From assembly GCA_001910725.1 (NCBI GenBank), contig MJGA01000041.1:122062-186061 (forward strand): a DNA stretch of 64,000 nucleotides, in the 5' to 3' direction. This DNA is from Phanerodontia chrysosporium (Eukaryota; Basidiomycota; Agaricomycetes; Polyporales; Phanerochaetaceae). The notes below the pieces were generated by a model that saw only the letters and a list, made by a program, of their open reading frames with translations, searched no databases and was not told where the DNA came from. This document shows, piece after piece, positions 24,503-35,500 of this stretch (positions are counted from its first letter, which is position 1; each line of letters starts with the position of its first letter). The translations under genes and the position numbers were made by a program.

Positions 24503-26800
24503 ATGTCTTCCTCCCCATCTTCCTCGACGCTTCCGACATTCGATGTCCTTGGAACGGCTCCTCCTAAGGATGTAGATGCATTGGCCGTCGCTAGTTTCTG
24601 GATCGAGGCATTCGCGGCGCTCGTCGCGTCGGAAGATGTAGACGGGCTCGTGAGCGAGACGCTCTACTCCGATCCGTGGTGGCGAGATCTCTTTGCGCTC
24701 ACCTGGGACATCCGCACCTTTCGCGGACACTCCGACATCTCGCGCCTTCTGCTGGATGCAACCGGCTTCGGCGACGTTAAGCTCCTCAAGGCGGCGTATC
24801 AGCGACCGCAGCACGATCTCGCATGGGTCGTGGTCTCGTTCTCGTTCGCCACGGATGTCGCGTTTGGACGCGGCGATGCACGCCTTGTCTACTGTGCCGA
24901 CAAGGTCTGGCGTGCAGTCACGGTATTCACGAATCTCGAAGGCCTCAGGGGCTTTCCCGAGCGGATCGGACCCCACCGTGACTTCAGGCCCGACCATGGC
25001 AAGTGGACATCAGGCTCGTCGTTCACGGAGACCCCGGACGTCTTGATCATCGGTGGGGGTCAGAGCGGGCTGGCGGTCGCTGCTCGACTGAACGCGCTAG
25101 GCGTGTCGAACCTCGTTGTGGAGGCGGACGAACGGGTGGGTGACAGCTGGAGAAAGAGGCATGAGAGGCTAAGCTTGCACGGGCCAATCTGTGCGTGTGT
25201 TTCTCCTTAAATATAGCTCTACACTGACAAGCAACACCAGGGCAAAACCACATGCCATATCTTCCGTCAGTCTCAACTTCCACTCGCCATCCCGAACCTA
25301 CTAATCGGTGAAGCCAGATTCCCATCGACATGGCCAGTATTCATTCCAGCCAACAAGGTACGCTCTTCTCTCTCTGTGCGTTCATCCCGATGTCAAATAT
25401 ACATAGTTTGCCCATTGGCTTGAGCTCTATGTCGAAGCACTCGAAATTCACGTCCAGACGTCGACTTACGCCAAATGCATGACGCGCAACGCGGAAACAG
25501 AGACGTGGGACGTCACATTGAGGAAGAGCGACGGCTCAGAGCGGCTTGTGTCTGTCAAGCACGTCGTTGTCGCGGCAGGCTGGCCTTTCAAGCACATGTC
25601 GTTCCCAGGGCAGGTGCGTCACAACCCAAGTCATCCCTCAAACCTAGGACCAAACTCGGCCGAACCAGGCCGAATTCGAGGGCACTTTGCTACACTCGCA
25701 AGACTTCACCTCCGCTGCGCCATACATTGGCAAAAAGGTGCTTGTTATCGGCGCGGCATCTTCAGGTACGTCTGCCCTCCATGCCGTTGACCGTTGTCTG
25801 ATGTCTATCAGCCCACGACGCAGCATCGGACTGTGCCAACCTTGGCATCGGTGGGTAGCTCAGCCTGAATTGCAGTGGAGGACCCTGACTCGCAAAAATA
25901 GACGTGACGATGCACCAGCGCTCGCAGACGTTTGTCATGTCCATCAATCCGGGCATGCTTCGTGCGTCGTCGTCTGCCGAGTGGGAGGCGCAACCGACCG
26001 AGGACGTTGACCGCAACAAGTTTGCGCTCCCTGTGCACCTAGCGAAGCACCTTGCGAAGCGGACGGCTGCGTTGATTCGTGAGGACGACCGGTACGCGGT
26101 CCCGTCTCTGCCCATTCCGCCGAGGATTCACGTTTCGGTCTCTTAGCGAGATGCTCGAGGGCCTAGAGCGCGCAGGCTATCGTACTACACGCGGTGAAGA
26201 GGACGCGGGGGCGTTCTTCCACCTCCTGCGTGGCGGCGGGTACTACCTCGGTACACACAGGCTTAACGGCCGCTGCGTTCTGCAATGCTGACGCGCACCA
26301 CACAGATCGCGGTGCGAGCCAGCAGATTATCGACGGGCAGATCAAGGTCAAGTCTGGCGTCGATATCACGACCCTCACACGCAATGGCGTGCGCTTCAAC
26401 GACGGCAGCGAGCTCGCCGCGGATGTCATCGTAGTTGCCACCGGGTACGTCTCACCGTATCAGTCATGTCTGTCCGAAACCCTCATATGTCCTATTAGGT
26501 TCGACGACGCTCGGCTTGTGGTGCGCAACCTCGTGGGCGGGAGCGTGCCGCTTGAGGCCATCCCGCCGATCTGGGGGCTCGACGAAACAGGCGAGGTGCG
26601 CGGCGCGTACCGCGATCTGTCGCCTGCATTGCCGGACGTGTGGCCCATCCTCGGGAACCTTGCGTGGGTGCGCTGGTTCTCGCGGCACGTAGCACTGCGT
26701 AAATATCTCATCGTTATTTGTGGGTACTGTGGTTAACCTCGGTATTGCAGAGATCAAAGCGAAGCTTGAGGGCGTGTACAATGGTCGCTATGAAGGATAA
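24503..26800 (+). CDS. flavin-containing monooxygenase B with N-terminal NTF2-like domain
   Basis: Paralog of A, with the same domain order and similar intron positions. ATG is at 24503. The NTF2-like region contains YSDPWWRDLFALTWDIRTFRG-type sequence in its first third. The FAD site is VLIIGGGQSGLAVAARL, followed by GDSWRKRHERLSLHGP. The FMO fingerprint is intact as FEGTLLHSQDF. The NADPH site is VLVIGAASSAHDAASDCANL. The C-terminal region has IWGLDETGEVRGAYRDLSP and IKAKLEGVYNGRYEG, stopping at 26800. Predicted to be a soluble NADPH- and FAD-dependent monooxygenase of unknown substrate. Together with A, C and the GMC gene it makes an oxidative-enzyme neighbourhood. I see no synthase or transporter that would make this a metabolite cluster. 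Confidence 0.87.
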
Positions 26801-26980
26801 AGTCCTGTTGGACCAAATCGAACAAGGGGCCTTGGGCATGGGATTCGTTGCATGTACATTGCAAAATGCGTAGTTTTGGTCAACCAGCTATACATTGTCC
26901 ACAGCGCATACTCAGGTACCCTAGTCCCGCAGGTCCGTCGGTGAGCACTGTCCAACCTATAGTTTACATCAAGTCCAGTC

Positions 26981-28153
26981 TCAATCGTATGGTGGGGGAG
27001 CAGTCTCTCCACCAATGCTGCGTCGTCTAGATATAGTCTGAAGCTCTGACTGCGCATGCTCTAGGTCATCTCTACCAACATTGCGAATATCTGCAGACGG
27101 CTGTGCCCCGCTAGAAGATGCTAGCAAGGGCCGTTGCTCTGGAATGGTCGGTGCTGCCTTCGTGGACAGAATCGTTGATCGGCCGGGAACAGACGTCTCA
27201 GTCAGGATGAATGGCACCGAGGCCTGGTATGCGGCGTTGAAGTGCTCTTCGCGCTGTCGGCGTCGGCGTCGGCGGATACACAACACAAGAGCGACAAGGG
27301 CGAGGGATAGAGCAGCAACAACTGTCACTGAGATGATGATTGCTGACCGCGCTGTGGTGCTGAGGCCATGCACATGGCCCGGCGGCGATCGCGGTGGGGA
27401 AGTTGATTCCCCGGAATCTGCGCTCGAACTTGAGGACCCGCCAGACCCCGCGCTCGACGAAGCTTGAGGAGGCGGGAGATCGCTAGGATTTTGTCAGAAC
27501 AGCGGGCGCGCGACAAGCCACGGACGTACGTCTCGTAGACCAGGTAGTCCAGGAGCAACAGACTGACAGATCCGCCGATATACCCATTTTGCAGGCGCAA
27601 CGTATGCGAGCCATATTCAAGCGGGCCTGAAAAGAAGAGCAGCTGGTTGTATGTGTATACGCCTACAAGGCCCGGCGCGATGTAGGTGTAGTTGGCAACA
27701 TTGTCGCCGTCGATGAAGAACAAGATGTGCGCGTCGCTGTAGGGGTTGGTCTTTGATTGAGATTGTATACCGTACGCTCTGATGGCTGAGCCTGGCAGGT
27801 ATTGTTAGCTACGAAGGGGACATGAGGTGACTGCGCAGCCACGCACCATTGAATTGGAAGGTGGCGGTCTGAGGGATGTTGTGGTAGTCGTCTCTCCCCG
27901 GATCGTACGTCACATCATGCCAAGTCTCGTCGAATGCCTGGCTCGGATTCGGTCTCGACGCGCAATCGGAGCCACAGTCTTGACCAGCGGCGAAATGGTT
28001 GCTGTATACGATCAGGCTCTGGCCGGTTGTTGGGTCGGTGGCTTGGTCATCGACGGTGATATTGACGAGTCTGCCGTAGGTTGAGCCGCAACTGGGGTCG
28101 ACAAGAACAGTAGCTAGGAGGAGAGCTAGGACGGATGCTACCGCATGGTGCAT
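26981..28153 (-). CDS. single-pass membrane protein with signal peptide and cytosolic tail
   Basis: Three-exon minus-strand gene with ATG at 28153. It has an N-terminal signal peptide (MHHAVASVLALLLATVLVDP). An ectodomain follows with several Cys, and the segment HILFFIDGDNVANYTYIAPG gives a beta-sandwich look. A Ser-rich linker leads to one strongly hydrophobic membrane helix ending in the stop-transfer run CIRRRRRRQRE. The cytosolic tail of about 90 residues ends in ETAPPPYD, a possible WW-domain ligand. The introns lie between the codons for FNG and the next exon (about 27790-27845) and after LVYE (about 27465-27530). This layout is a common Agaricomycete surface-protein type with no assigned function. 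A role as surface sensor or wall-associated protein is only a guess. Confidence 0.75.
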
Positions 28154-28866
28154 CTCAGCGGGTCAAAAAGCTACAACGAGAGCGTTTGCGGCTTGCTTAC
28201 TATATCATATAGCCAGCTGCATGGCTCGTGGCTTGCCAAGGAGCAATGTACTCCGAGCCTTTGACGTAAGCACCCGGTATGTAAGCATATATACATCCCG
28301 CGATACAGACAGGGACCTGATCCTTAACGTTGATAATATCACAAGGCTTCCCGAGGTGTCGTCCTCGGCGTGCCGCAAGCGCGTACCCGGACGCCTTCCC
28401 TGCAACACTCCTAGTTGCGTGGCCTGTCGTTGGTGACCTCGAGCAGGCGCACCTTTTGCTCGTGAAGCGTAGCCTTGTGTGGGTCCCTCTCTTCTTATTC
28501 GGGTTGAACCTCTACCGTTGTGTACAGCTGCACATAGATCAAAGCGGGGGGCTATGTAACATGATCGCTGCGAAGACTAACACTCTTGGCTTGATGTTGA
28601 TCAAACTCTGGCAAAAGGTGGAAGGCATAGCTGCCACCGAGACTTCGCCAATGATGCATCCTTCACCTTTGTGAGTAGCATGGTCCATGAAGCGATGTCG
28701 GATGCGTGGGTCAGGGTAATACGGCAGGGAGTCGAGACTCTGCGTGTGTTTCCGTCATTGATCTTGGTCTCTATCGGGAAGCTTGTTTGAGCATAGTGTC
28801 CTGTTGAGTCGTTAGCGCATCCTTACCCATATGATTGCGCGATGACCCACCTACTGTGTCGCCAAA
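28154..28866. other. intergenic, no gene seen
   Basis: About 700 bases with no supported gene. It separates the membrane-protein promoter from the 3' end of the broken monooxygenase C. Confidence 0.45.
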
Positions 28867-30620
28867 CTATGCCCTATAGCGCGGGCCATATACGCCTTCC
28901 AACTTTGCCTTGATCTCTAGGACATGGGGTGATGTATTTAGCCATGGAGATTGCTGATAGTTCAAACGTTTGAACGTACGTAAAGCGACAAACTTGGAGA
29001 AGAAGCGCGACCACCAGAAGTGACCTGAGATAGACGTCAGTTTAACAGAGAACTTTGAGCATCAATAGGTAGGTACACATTTACCCATCATAAGCCACAG
29101 TCCTGGGAGGCCATCAAGCTCGCGCCAGATGCCACAAATCTCGCCTTCCTCATTCAATCCCCACACAGGAGGTATCTTTGCACCGGCCTCGTCCCCGAGC
29201 AGCTTCCGTATGGGTACACGCATATCGTCGAATCTGCTAAGGAGATCAGCATTTGAGCAGAGATGAGCTCTTTGCAGGCATCCAGACTCGCCCTGTTGCC
29301 ACAATGATGATGTCTGCGGGAAGCTCTGTCCCGTCCGTAAGAACCACCCTGCGGTCAGTAATGCATTTGACCCCCGCGCCGGATTTAACCTTGATCTGGC
29401 CGTCAATTATCCTCTGGCACGCCCCTACATCTGAATCGTGTAGTCAGTCGGTGAAGCTCAACTGTGCACGTTGCGCATGCACGCACCAACGTAGTATCCG
29501 CCGCAGCGCTCTACGAAGGGCCGGTAAACGCCTCTGTCATTCGGCCCGCCGTTCGCTACGTTGTAGCCTGCACGTTTGAGACCAGTGAGAATATCGCTGG
29601 AGCCAGAAGGTAAGCTCATATATATCGCGGGCTAGCTGCTTCAGGCACAAACCTGTCAAGCTCACGAATGTGGGCGGCGGTGCGTGCGCCAAATGGCCAA
29701 TATAGACCGAGCGGCAAAGAGTGTTTCGTTAACTCAACTTCGTTTAGCTGAACGTTTTCCCATTCGGAAGCTATGAGCACGTATCAGCGGGCCAGTAGGG
29801 CATATAAACGACCACCAAGGCATACCGGGGAGGAGTGTCAGAACACCGTTCATCATCGATAGCACATACGTTGCGCTCCGCTGCACCATAGTGACCTCTG
29901 TAGTGTCTTGTCGGATGTAGTCGATAGGGACAGATGATGTGCCTCACCGACACCATGATCCGCGCAGTCGGACGCGATATCATGCGCTGAGCATCACTTC
30001 AGAATATTTGCATGACGTTGAGGGAAAGCATTGGGCTTACCTGAAGTGCATGCTCCGATGACGACCACTTTCTTTCCCGAAAATGCTTCCGCTGACTTGA
30101 ATTCGGTTGAATGTATGGTTTTCCCGGAGAATTCTTTCTGTTTACTGGTGAGTCTCTTCCAATGCATTGAAAATTCATACGCACTTGACCCTCAAACACG
30201 GTTTTCTTGAAGGTGAAGCCCTGCGCGAGAACAACGCACGAAACATGAAGGATGCGTTCCACGCCGCCACGCCTGACTGTGACGAGCCATTTCTGGTTCA
30301 GCTCGTCGCGTACAGCATGAACAGCCTCCGTCGATGTCCAGACATCTAACTCGAGCGCATCGGCATAGAATTCAAACCAGTTAGCGATCTGATAGTGTTT
30401 CTCATGTCAGTAGCTAGCATGAATAGCTGTTATGGAAAAAACCTACCTTTGCTGCATTGGGGAAGGCCGGCCAGGACGCTGGGAATCTGAACAGCAGAGT
30501 CAATATTCACGCCATAATACCAAGTACAGACATACGGCAGATAGGGCAAATCGTTGCTCCCTGTGCAGCGCAATCAGCATAAAATCGCGACCGGCAGAGC
30601 CCAACCGTACAGATGGGGTC
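28867..30620 (-). pseudogene. flavin monooxygenase C, 3' part of a disrupted gene
   Basis: Minus-strand C-terminal two thirds of a third NTF2/FMO paralog, ending at the stop at 28867-28869. It carries the intact FMO fingerprint FSGKTIHSTEF, the NADPH site VVVIGACTS, VTMVQRSATYVLSMMNGVL, and the terminal EIKAKLEGVYGPRYRA. The exon frames I followed are still open, so decay after disruption is slight. The 5' side stops dead at 30620 where element 1 is inserted, directly after the codons for the conserved HDP motif. It continues beyond the element at 38393. It can no longer make a full protein. Confidence 0.85.
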
Positions 30621-31152
30621 TGTCATGGCGCTGAAATCCCGAGCCAACTCCGGTCATGGAGAACGCCGGAGTTCGAGGGAAGCTACGGAGTAGCACGGAC
30701 ATTCGGAGTTTGCGACTCCGGTCGGTTGCTAAGGTCTTATCTTCACCACATGCCTTCATCATCTCGCAAACCTTTACCCCTTCGTTCCTGAGACAAATCC
30801 CAGATTGGAAGTATGATATGTTTTGTACATCTCCGACCATCTCCACGAACTCCGGACTCAGTAGTATATAAGCTCCCGCGCTAGCACTTGTATCCTCAGT
30901 TCGGATATCGACTTAGGTCCCCCTTGTACCTTCTCGACTCTGCTTAATCCTTTCTCACAATCTCTGTGTGGGCCCGAACCCCGCCACTTCTCCGTATCTC
31001 CGACTCCGAAATCCAGGCAACGCAGACCGCCGAGGGCGCAGCCCTTTAAGGCTGAAGCCGACTGCCATCCGACCTCCGACCTCCGCCCTTCTCCGACCCT
31101 TTCTCCGCTCCGTCCTCCGTTCTCCGGCCCATCTCCGTCTCGCACCTTGACA
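30621..31152 (+). repeat. 5' LTR of element 1
   Basis: 532 bp. TATATA lies at 30865-30870. The predicted transcript start is near 30898, where the 11-nt self-primer sequence begins. Matches the 3' LTR at every position I compared. Confidence 0.95.
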
Positions 31153-31154
31153 GT

Positions 31155-31165
31155 ATATCCGAACT
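31155..31165 (+). other. self-priming primer-binding site of element 1
   Basis: atatccgaact, starting two bases after the 5' LTR, is the exact reverse complement of agttcggatat at 30898-30908 in the LTR, 33 bases after the TATA start. No tRNA complement is needed. This is the arrangement known from Tf1/sushi chromoviruses, where the first 11 nt of the RNA fold back as primer. Confidence 0.75.
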
Positions 31166-31180
31166 CACACTCGGCACTGC

Positions 31181-32575
31181 ATGAGCGCCTTCCAGCAGGC
31201 GTACGGACACATCAACGTCCGGCCGCGACGATCCACGTCGCAACGATCCACGTCGCAACGACCCGTGTCGCGACGACACACGACTCCGGACGAGGACCGG
31301 TTCGAAGAACTAGGTCCAGACGAGGAACCCCAGGCTGCAGAGCCGCAACCGGAAAACCGGGCCTCTGAGGAACCTCCGGTCCCGGAATTCCACATGCCTC
31401 GCGAATCCCCGAACAACCCGTTCCAGGATTCCGACCGGAGTAGAGAGGGCTCCCAGTCCCGTTCCGGCTCACGACGTTCGGAGCCACGGAACGAGGAAGC
31501 TCCGCCATCGGACATAGTCCGGTTAGCGGAGGTACTGGAACGATTAACTCGTAAGACGTCCTCCTCTCCTCCGCCCCGCTCTGTGAAGGTCCGGAAGCCC
31601 GACCCGTTCGATGGCTCCGACCCACAGAAGCTCAACACCTTCCTGCTCCAGTGTCAACTGGCCTTCCGGACTGATACCCGGAGTTTCTCCCGGGGTCAGG
31701 ACAAGGTCAGCTTCGCTCTCTCGTACCTCAAGGGTACTGCGTTGGACTGGTTTGAACCAGCCATCATGAGGGGTGAAGATCCGGAATGGATTGACGACTG
31801 GGACATCTTCGTGGAGGAACTCCAGTCAAACTTCGGAGTCTTTGACCCGGAGGGCGACGTGGAGTCCAAACTCCAGACGCTAACCATGCGCGACGATAAG
31901 CCGTGCGCAAAATATCTTGCTGAATTCAACAGGTTAGCATCCCGAGTTCAGTGGAGCGAGCCGGCCTTGTGCTTCTTGCTCTACAAGGGCCTCCCAGCCC
32001 GGCTCAAGGACAAGATCTCCGAGTCCCCGTCCGGCAAGCCTAAAACGCTGGCCGGAATGCGGAGGATGATCCAGCTCTACGACCGGCGATATTGGGAGCG
32101 CCAGGAAGAGATCCGCCGTGAACGGGGGTCTCAACCGAAAGCCAGCTCGTCGCAGAACTCCGGCTCTCGGAGTAACAACTCCGGAGGCAGTTCTAACAAT
32201 GCGTCGAGCAGCGGCAACGGCAACCAGGCTGCTAAGTCCAGCGGCAACAACAACCAGGCAAAGGGTTCGAACTCCGGGGGCAGGAATGATACTCCGAACC
32301 CGAGGGCGAACTCCGCGCCGCGGCCCGGAAACAACAGCGGCGGCAACAACTCCACCGCTGACAGGGCAAAGGCAATGGGTTTGGACAAGAACGGTAAGCT
32401 AACGCCAGAGGAGCGTAAACGCCGTTTCGAAAACAACTTGTGCATGTTCTGCGCAAAGCCCGGCCACAAGGCCCGGGACTGTACCAACCCCGCCTCTACG
32501 GCCTCTCAGGCTAAGGCCCGCTCGGCTACGACCACGAGCTCCGCTACTCCGCAGAGCTCGGAGTCAAAAGCCTGA
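31181..32575 (+). CDS. gag: Gag of element 1
   Basis: 464-residue structural protein from the first ATG after the predicted transcript start. An acidic, Ser/Arg-rich N terminus is followed by a retrotransposon Gag core (residues about 150-260, including FALSYLKGTALDWFEP). An Asn/Ser/Gly-rich linker leads to a single CCHC zinc knuckle, CMFCAKPGHKARDC, near the C terminus. It would assemble the cytoplasmic particle and bind element RNA. The stop at 32573-32575 overlaps the pol frame by 61 nt. Confidence 0.92.
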   Translation: MSAFQQAYGHINVRPRRSTSQRSTSQRPVSRRHTTPDEDRFEELGPDEEPQAAEPQPENRASEEPPVPEFHMPRESPNNPFQDSDRSREGSQSRSGSRRSEPRNEEAPPSDIVRLAEVLERLTRKTSSSPPPRSVKVRKPDPFDGSDPQKLNTFLLQCQLAFRTDTRSFSRGQDKVSFALSYLKGTALDWFEPAIMRGEDPEWIDDWDIFVEELQSNFGVFDPEGDVESKLQTLTMRDDKPCAKYLAEFNRLASRVQWSEPALCFLLYKGLPARLKDKISESPSGKPKTLAGMRRMIQLYDRRYWERQEEIRRERGSQPKASSSQNSGSRSNNSGGSSNNASSSGNGNQAAKSSGNNNQAKGSNSGGRNDTPNPRANSAPRPGNNSGGNNSTADRAKAMGLDKNGKLTPEERKRRFENNLCMFCAKPGHKARDCTNPASTASQAKARSATTTSSATPQSSESKA

Positions 32576-35500
32576 GCAACTCTCGTGGCTCCGCACGGGC
32601 CGAGAGTTGCGTTGAATCTTCCCGTGCATCCGAGGAGCTCCGTCTCAACGCGTCCGCTCTTTCTCCGTCGCATTCCTTCTACGTTCCGCTAACCGCACCC
32701 CCCGATCTTTCTCTTCTTGCGCTGCTAGACAGTGGCTCCTCACATTGTTTCATTGATTTCGATTTTGCCAAACGGCACCATCTCCGGCTCAAGTCCGTTC
32801 CTCCGCTTCCGCTCCGTCTTTTCGATGGATCTCTTGCAGGGACCATCTCCTTCTCCGTTGATCTTCCGGTCACTTTTCCGACCGGGAACACCCTGGATTT
32901 GTCTTTCTACGTTACTAAACTCGACTCTCCGTCGACTGCAGTCTTAGGTCTCAACTGGCTATCCGCCTTCAATCCGTCGATTGACTGGGCAGCCCGTACC
33001 ATCACCTTTCCGCCTGCAGTCTCTCCCGTACCCCCGTCTCCGGCTGATAAGGCCACATCTCCGGAGAAAACCCCCACTTCCGACGAGTCTTCCGATCCCA
33101 CTCCTCCTGAACTCCGCTCCGCTCCTCTCGTTTCCCTTATCGGAGCAGCCGCATTCGCGCGAGCCTCGCAGTTGTCCGGCTCCGAAGTATTCCACTTCCG
33201 TCTGCGCGCCGTCTCCAACTCCGCTACTCCCGCTCCGACACCCCCGCTCGACCTATCCAATGTTCCCCCAGAGTACCACGACTTCGCCGACGTCTTCAGC
33301 GAGGAACGTGCCTACACTCTACCCCCTCACCGACCTTACGACCTCAAAATCGAGTTGGAAGATGAAAAACCCCTAACTCCGGGGCGTCTCTACTCCCTAT
33401 CTCCGGCTGAACTCCAGGCTCTCCGCGAGTTCATCGATAAGAATCTCTCCGCAGGATTCATCCGCCAGTCCGCCTCTCCGCACGGAGCTCCGATCCTCTT
33501 CGTCAAGAAGAAGGACAGGAGTTTACGCCTCTGTGTGGATTTCCGCGCACTGAATCGCATCACCAAGAAAGACCACTACCCCCTCCCGCTCATCTCCGAT
33601 CTCCTGAATGCTCCGGGGAAAGCCCGTATCTACACCAAGATAGATCTCCGCCATGCGTACCATCTGGTCCGCATCGCGGAGGGCGACGAGTGGAAAACCA
33701 CGTTCCGCACGCGCTACGGCTCTTTCGAGTGGTTGGTTATTCCTGAGGGTCTTACTAATGCTCCTGCTGCTTTCCAGAGATTCATGAACGACGTTTTCCG
33801 CGACCTGCTCGATGAATGTGTTATCGTCTACCTCGACGATATCCTCATCTACTCCGATTCTCCGGAGGAGCACCGGAAACACGTCCGCGAAGTTCTCCGC
33901 AGACTCCGCGAGCATGGCCTCTACGCCAAGGCTCCAAAGTGTCAGTTCCACACTGACTCGGTGGAGTACCTCGGATACATCTTGTCCCCCTCCGGACTTT
34001 CGATGTCCGAGGACAAGGTCAAGATTATTCTTGACTGGCCTACTCCGCGGAAGGTCAAGGACATACAGTCCTTCCTAGGGTTTGCAAATTTCTATCGTCG
34101 CTTCATTCCTTTCTATTCCGATATCGTTGTTCCGCTAACCCGTCTCACCCGGAAGAATACTCCGTGGAAGTGGACTCCGCAGTGTCAGGAGGCGTTCGAT
34201 ACCTTGAAAAAGGCTTTCACGTCCGCTCCGACACTGGCGCAGTGGAAGCCCGGAGCTCCGTTGATTGTGGAGACCGATGCGTCCGACTATGCACTAGCGG
34301 CCATCCTATCCATGGTCACGGACGACGGCGTTCATCCGCTTGCGTTCCACTCCCGGACGTTCTCCGCTCCGGAGTTGAACTACGACGTTCACGACAAGGA
34401 GTTGCTAGCCATCTTCGAGGCATTCCGCATCTGGCGGCACTACCTCGAAGGCTCCTCTACCCCCATAGACGTCATCACCGACCACAAGAACCTGGAGTAT
34501 TTCTCCACGACGAAACTCCTGACCCGGAGACAAGCCCGGTGGTCGGAGTTTCTGAACTCCTTCAACATGGTCATCCGCTTCCGTCCCGGCCGTCTGGGCA
34601 CCAAGCCCGACGCGCTCACTCGACGATGGGACGTCTACCTTAAAGAGGGAGGTAACGGCTACGCCAACGTCAATCCGCACAACTATAAGCCGATCTTCAC
34701 CTCCGAGCATCTCGCTGCATCCCTCCGAGCGACCATCCTCGCAGCTCCGGTTCTCCGGGCTGTGGTCACTATGGACGTGGAAACACTGCACGACGATATT
34801 CGTAAGGCTTTGGCTACGGATTCCCTTGCTTCTTCTATCCTTTCCCAATCTCCGCTTCCTCCGCGCTGGTCCGCTGATAATACAGGTTTACTTCTTCTCG
34901 ACAATCGCATCTACGTCCCCGACATTCCCGAACTCCGGCTCCGAGTTCTCCGTTACAAGCACGACCACCCCCTCGCGGGTCACTACGGCTTTAACAAGAC
35001 TCTCGAGCTCCTCCGACGCGAGTATACGTGGCCCGGTGTCCGTGGGTTTGTCAAGGACTACTGCCAGTCTTGCACGACTTGCAGGAGATCCAAGGCGCCC
35101 CGGCACAAGCCATACGGAACTCTGCAACAACTTCCGATCCCGGAGAAGCCATGGAACTCCATCTCCATGGACTTCATCGAGCACCTTCCGAAGTCCTTCG
35201 GATTCTCCGCTATCCTTGTGGTGGTGGATCGTCTCACAAAGCAGGCAATCTTCATCCCCACCCACGACGAGATTGATGCTCCGGGACTAGCTAAGTTGTT
35301 CATCCTCCATGTTTTCTCCAAGCACGGAGTTCCCTCGCACGTCACCTCCGACCGAGGTTCCGAATTTGTCTCTCAGTTTTTCCGCTCTCTGGCACTGGCT
35401 CTGGACATCGAGCTCCACTACACCTCCGGGTATCATCCCGAGGCAGATGGGCAGACAGAGCGTACTAACCAGACTCTCGAGCAGTATCTCCGGATGTACT

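Noticed and set aside
32515..32575. Classical slippery heptamer for the gag-pol frameshift of element 1
   Set aside because: The 61-nt overlap requires a -1 shift, but no X-XXY-YYZ heptamer is present. The mechanism is left open.
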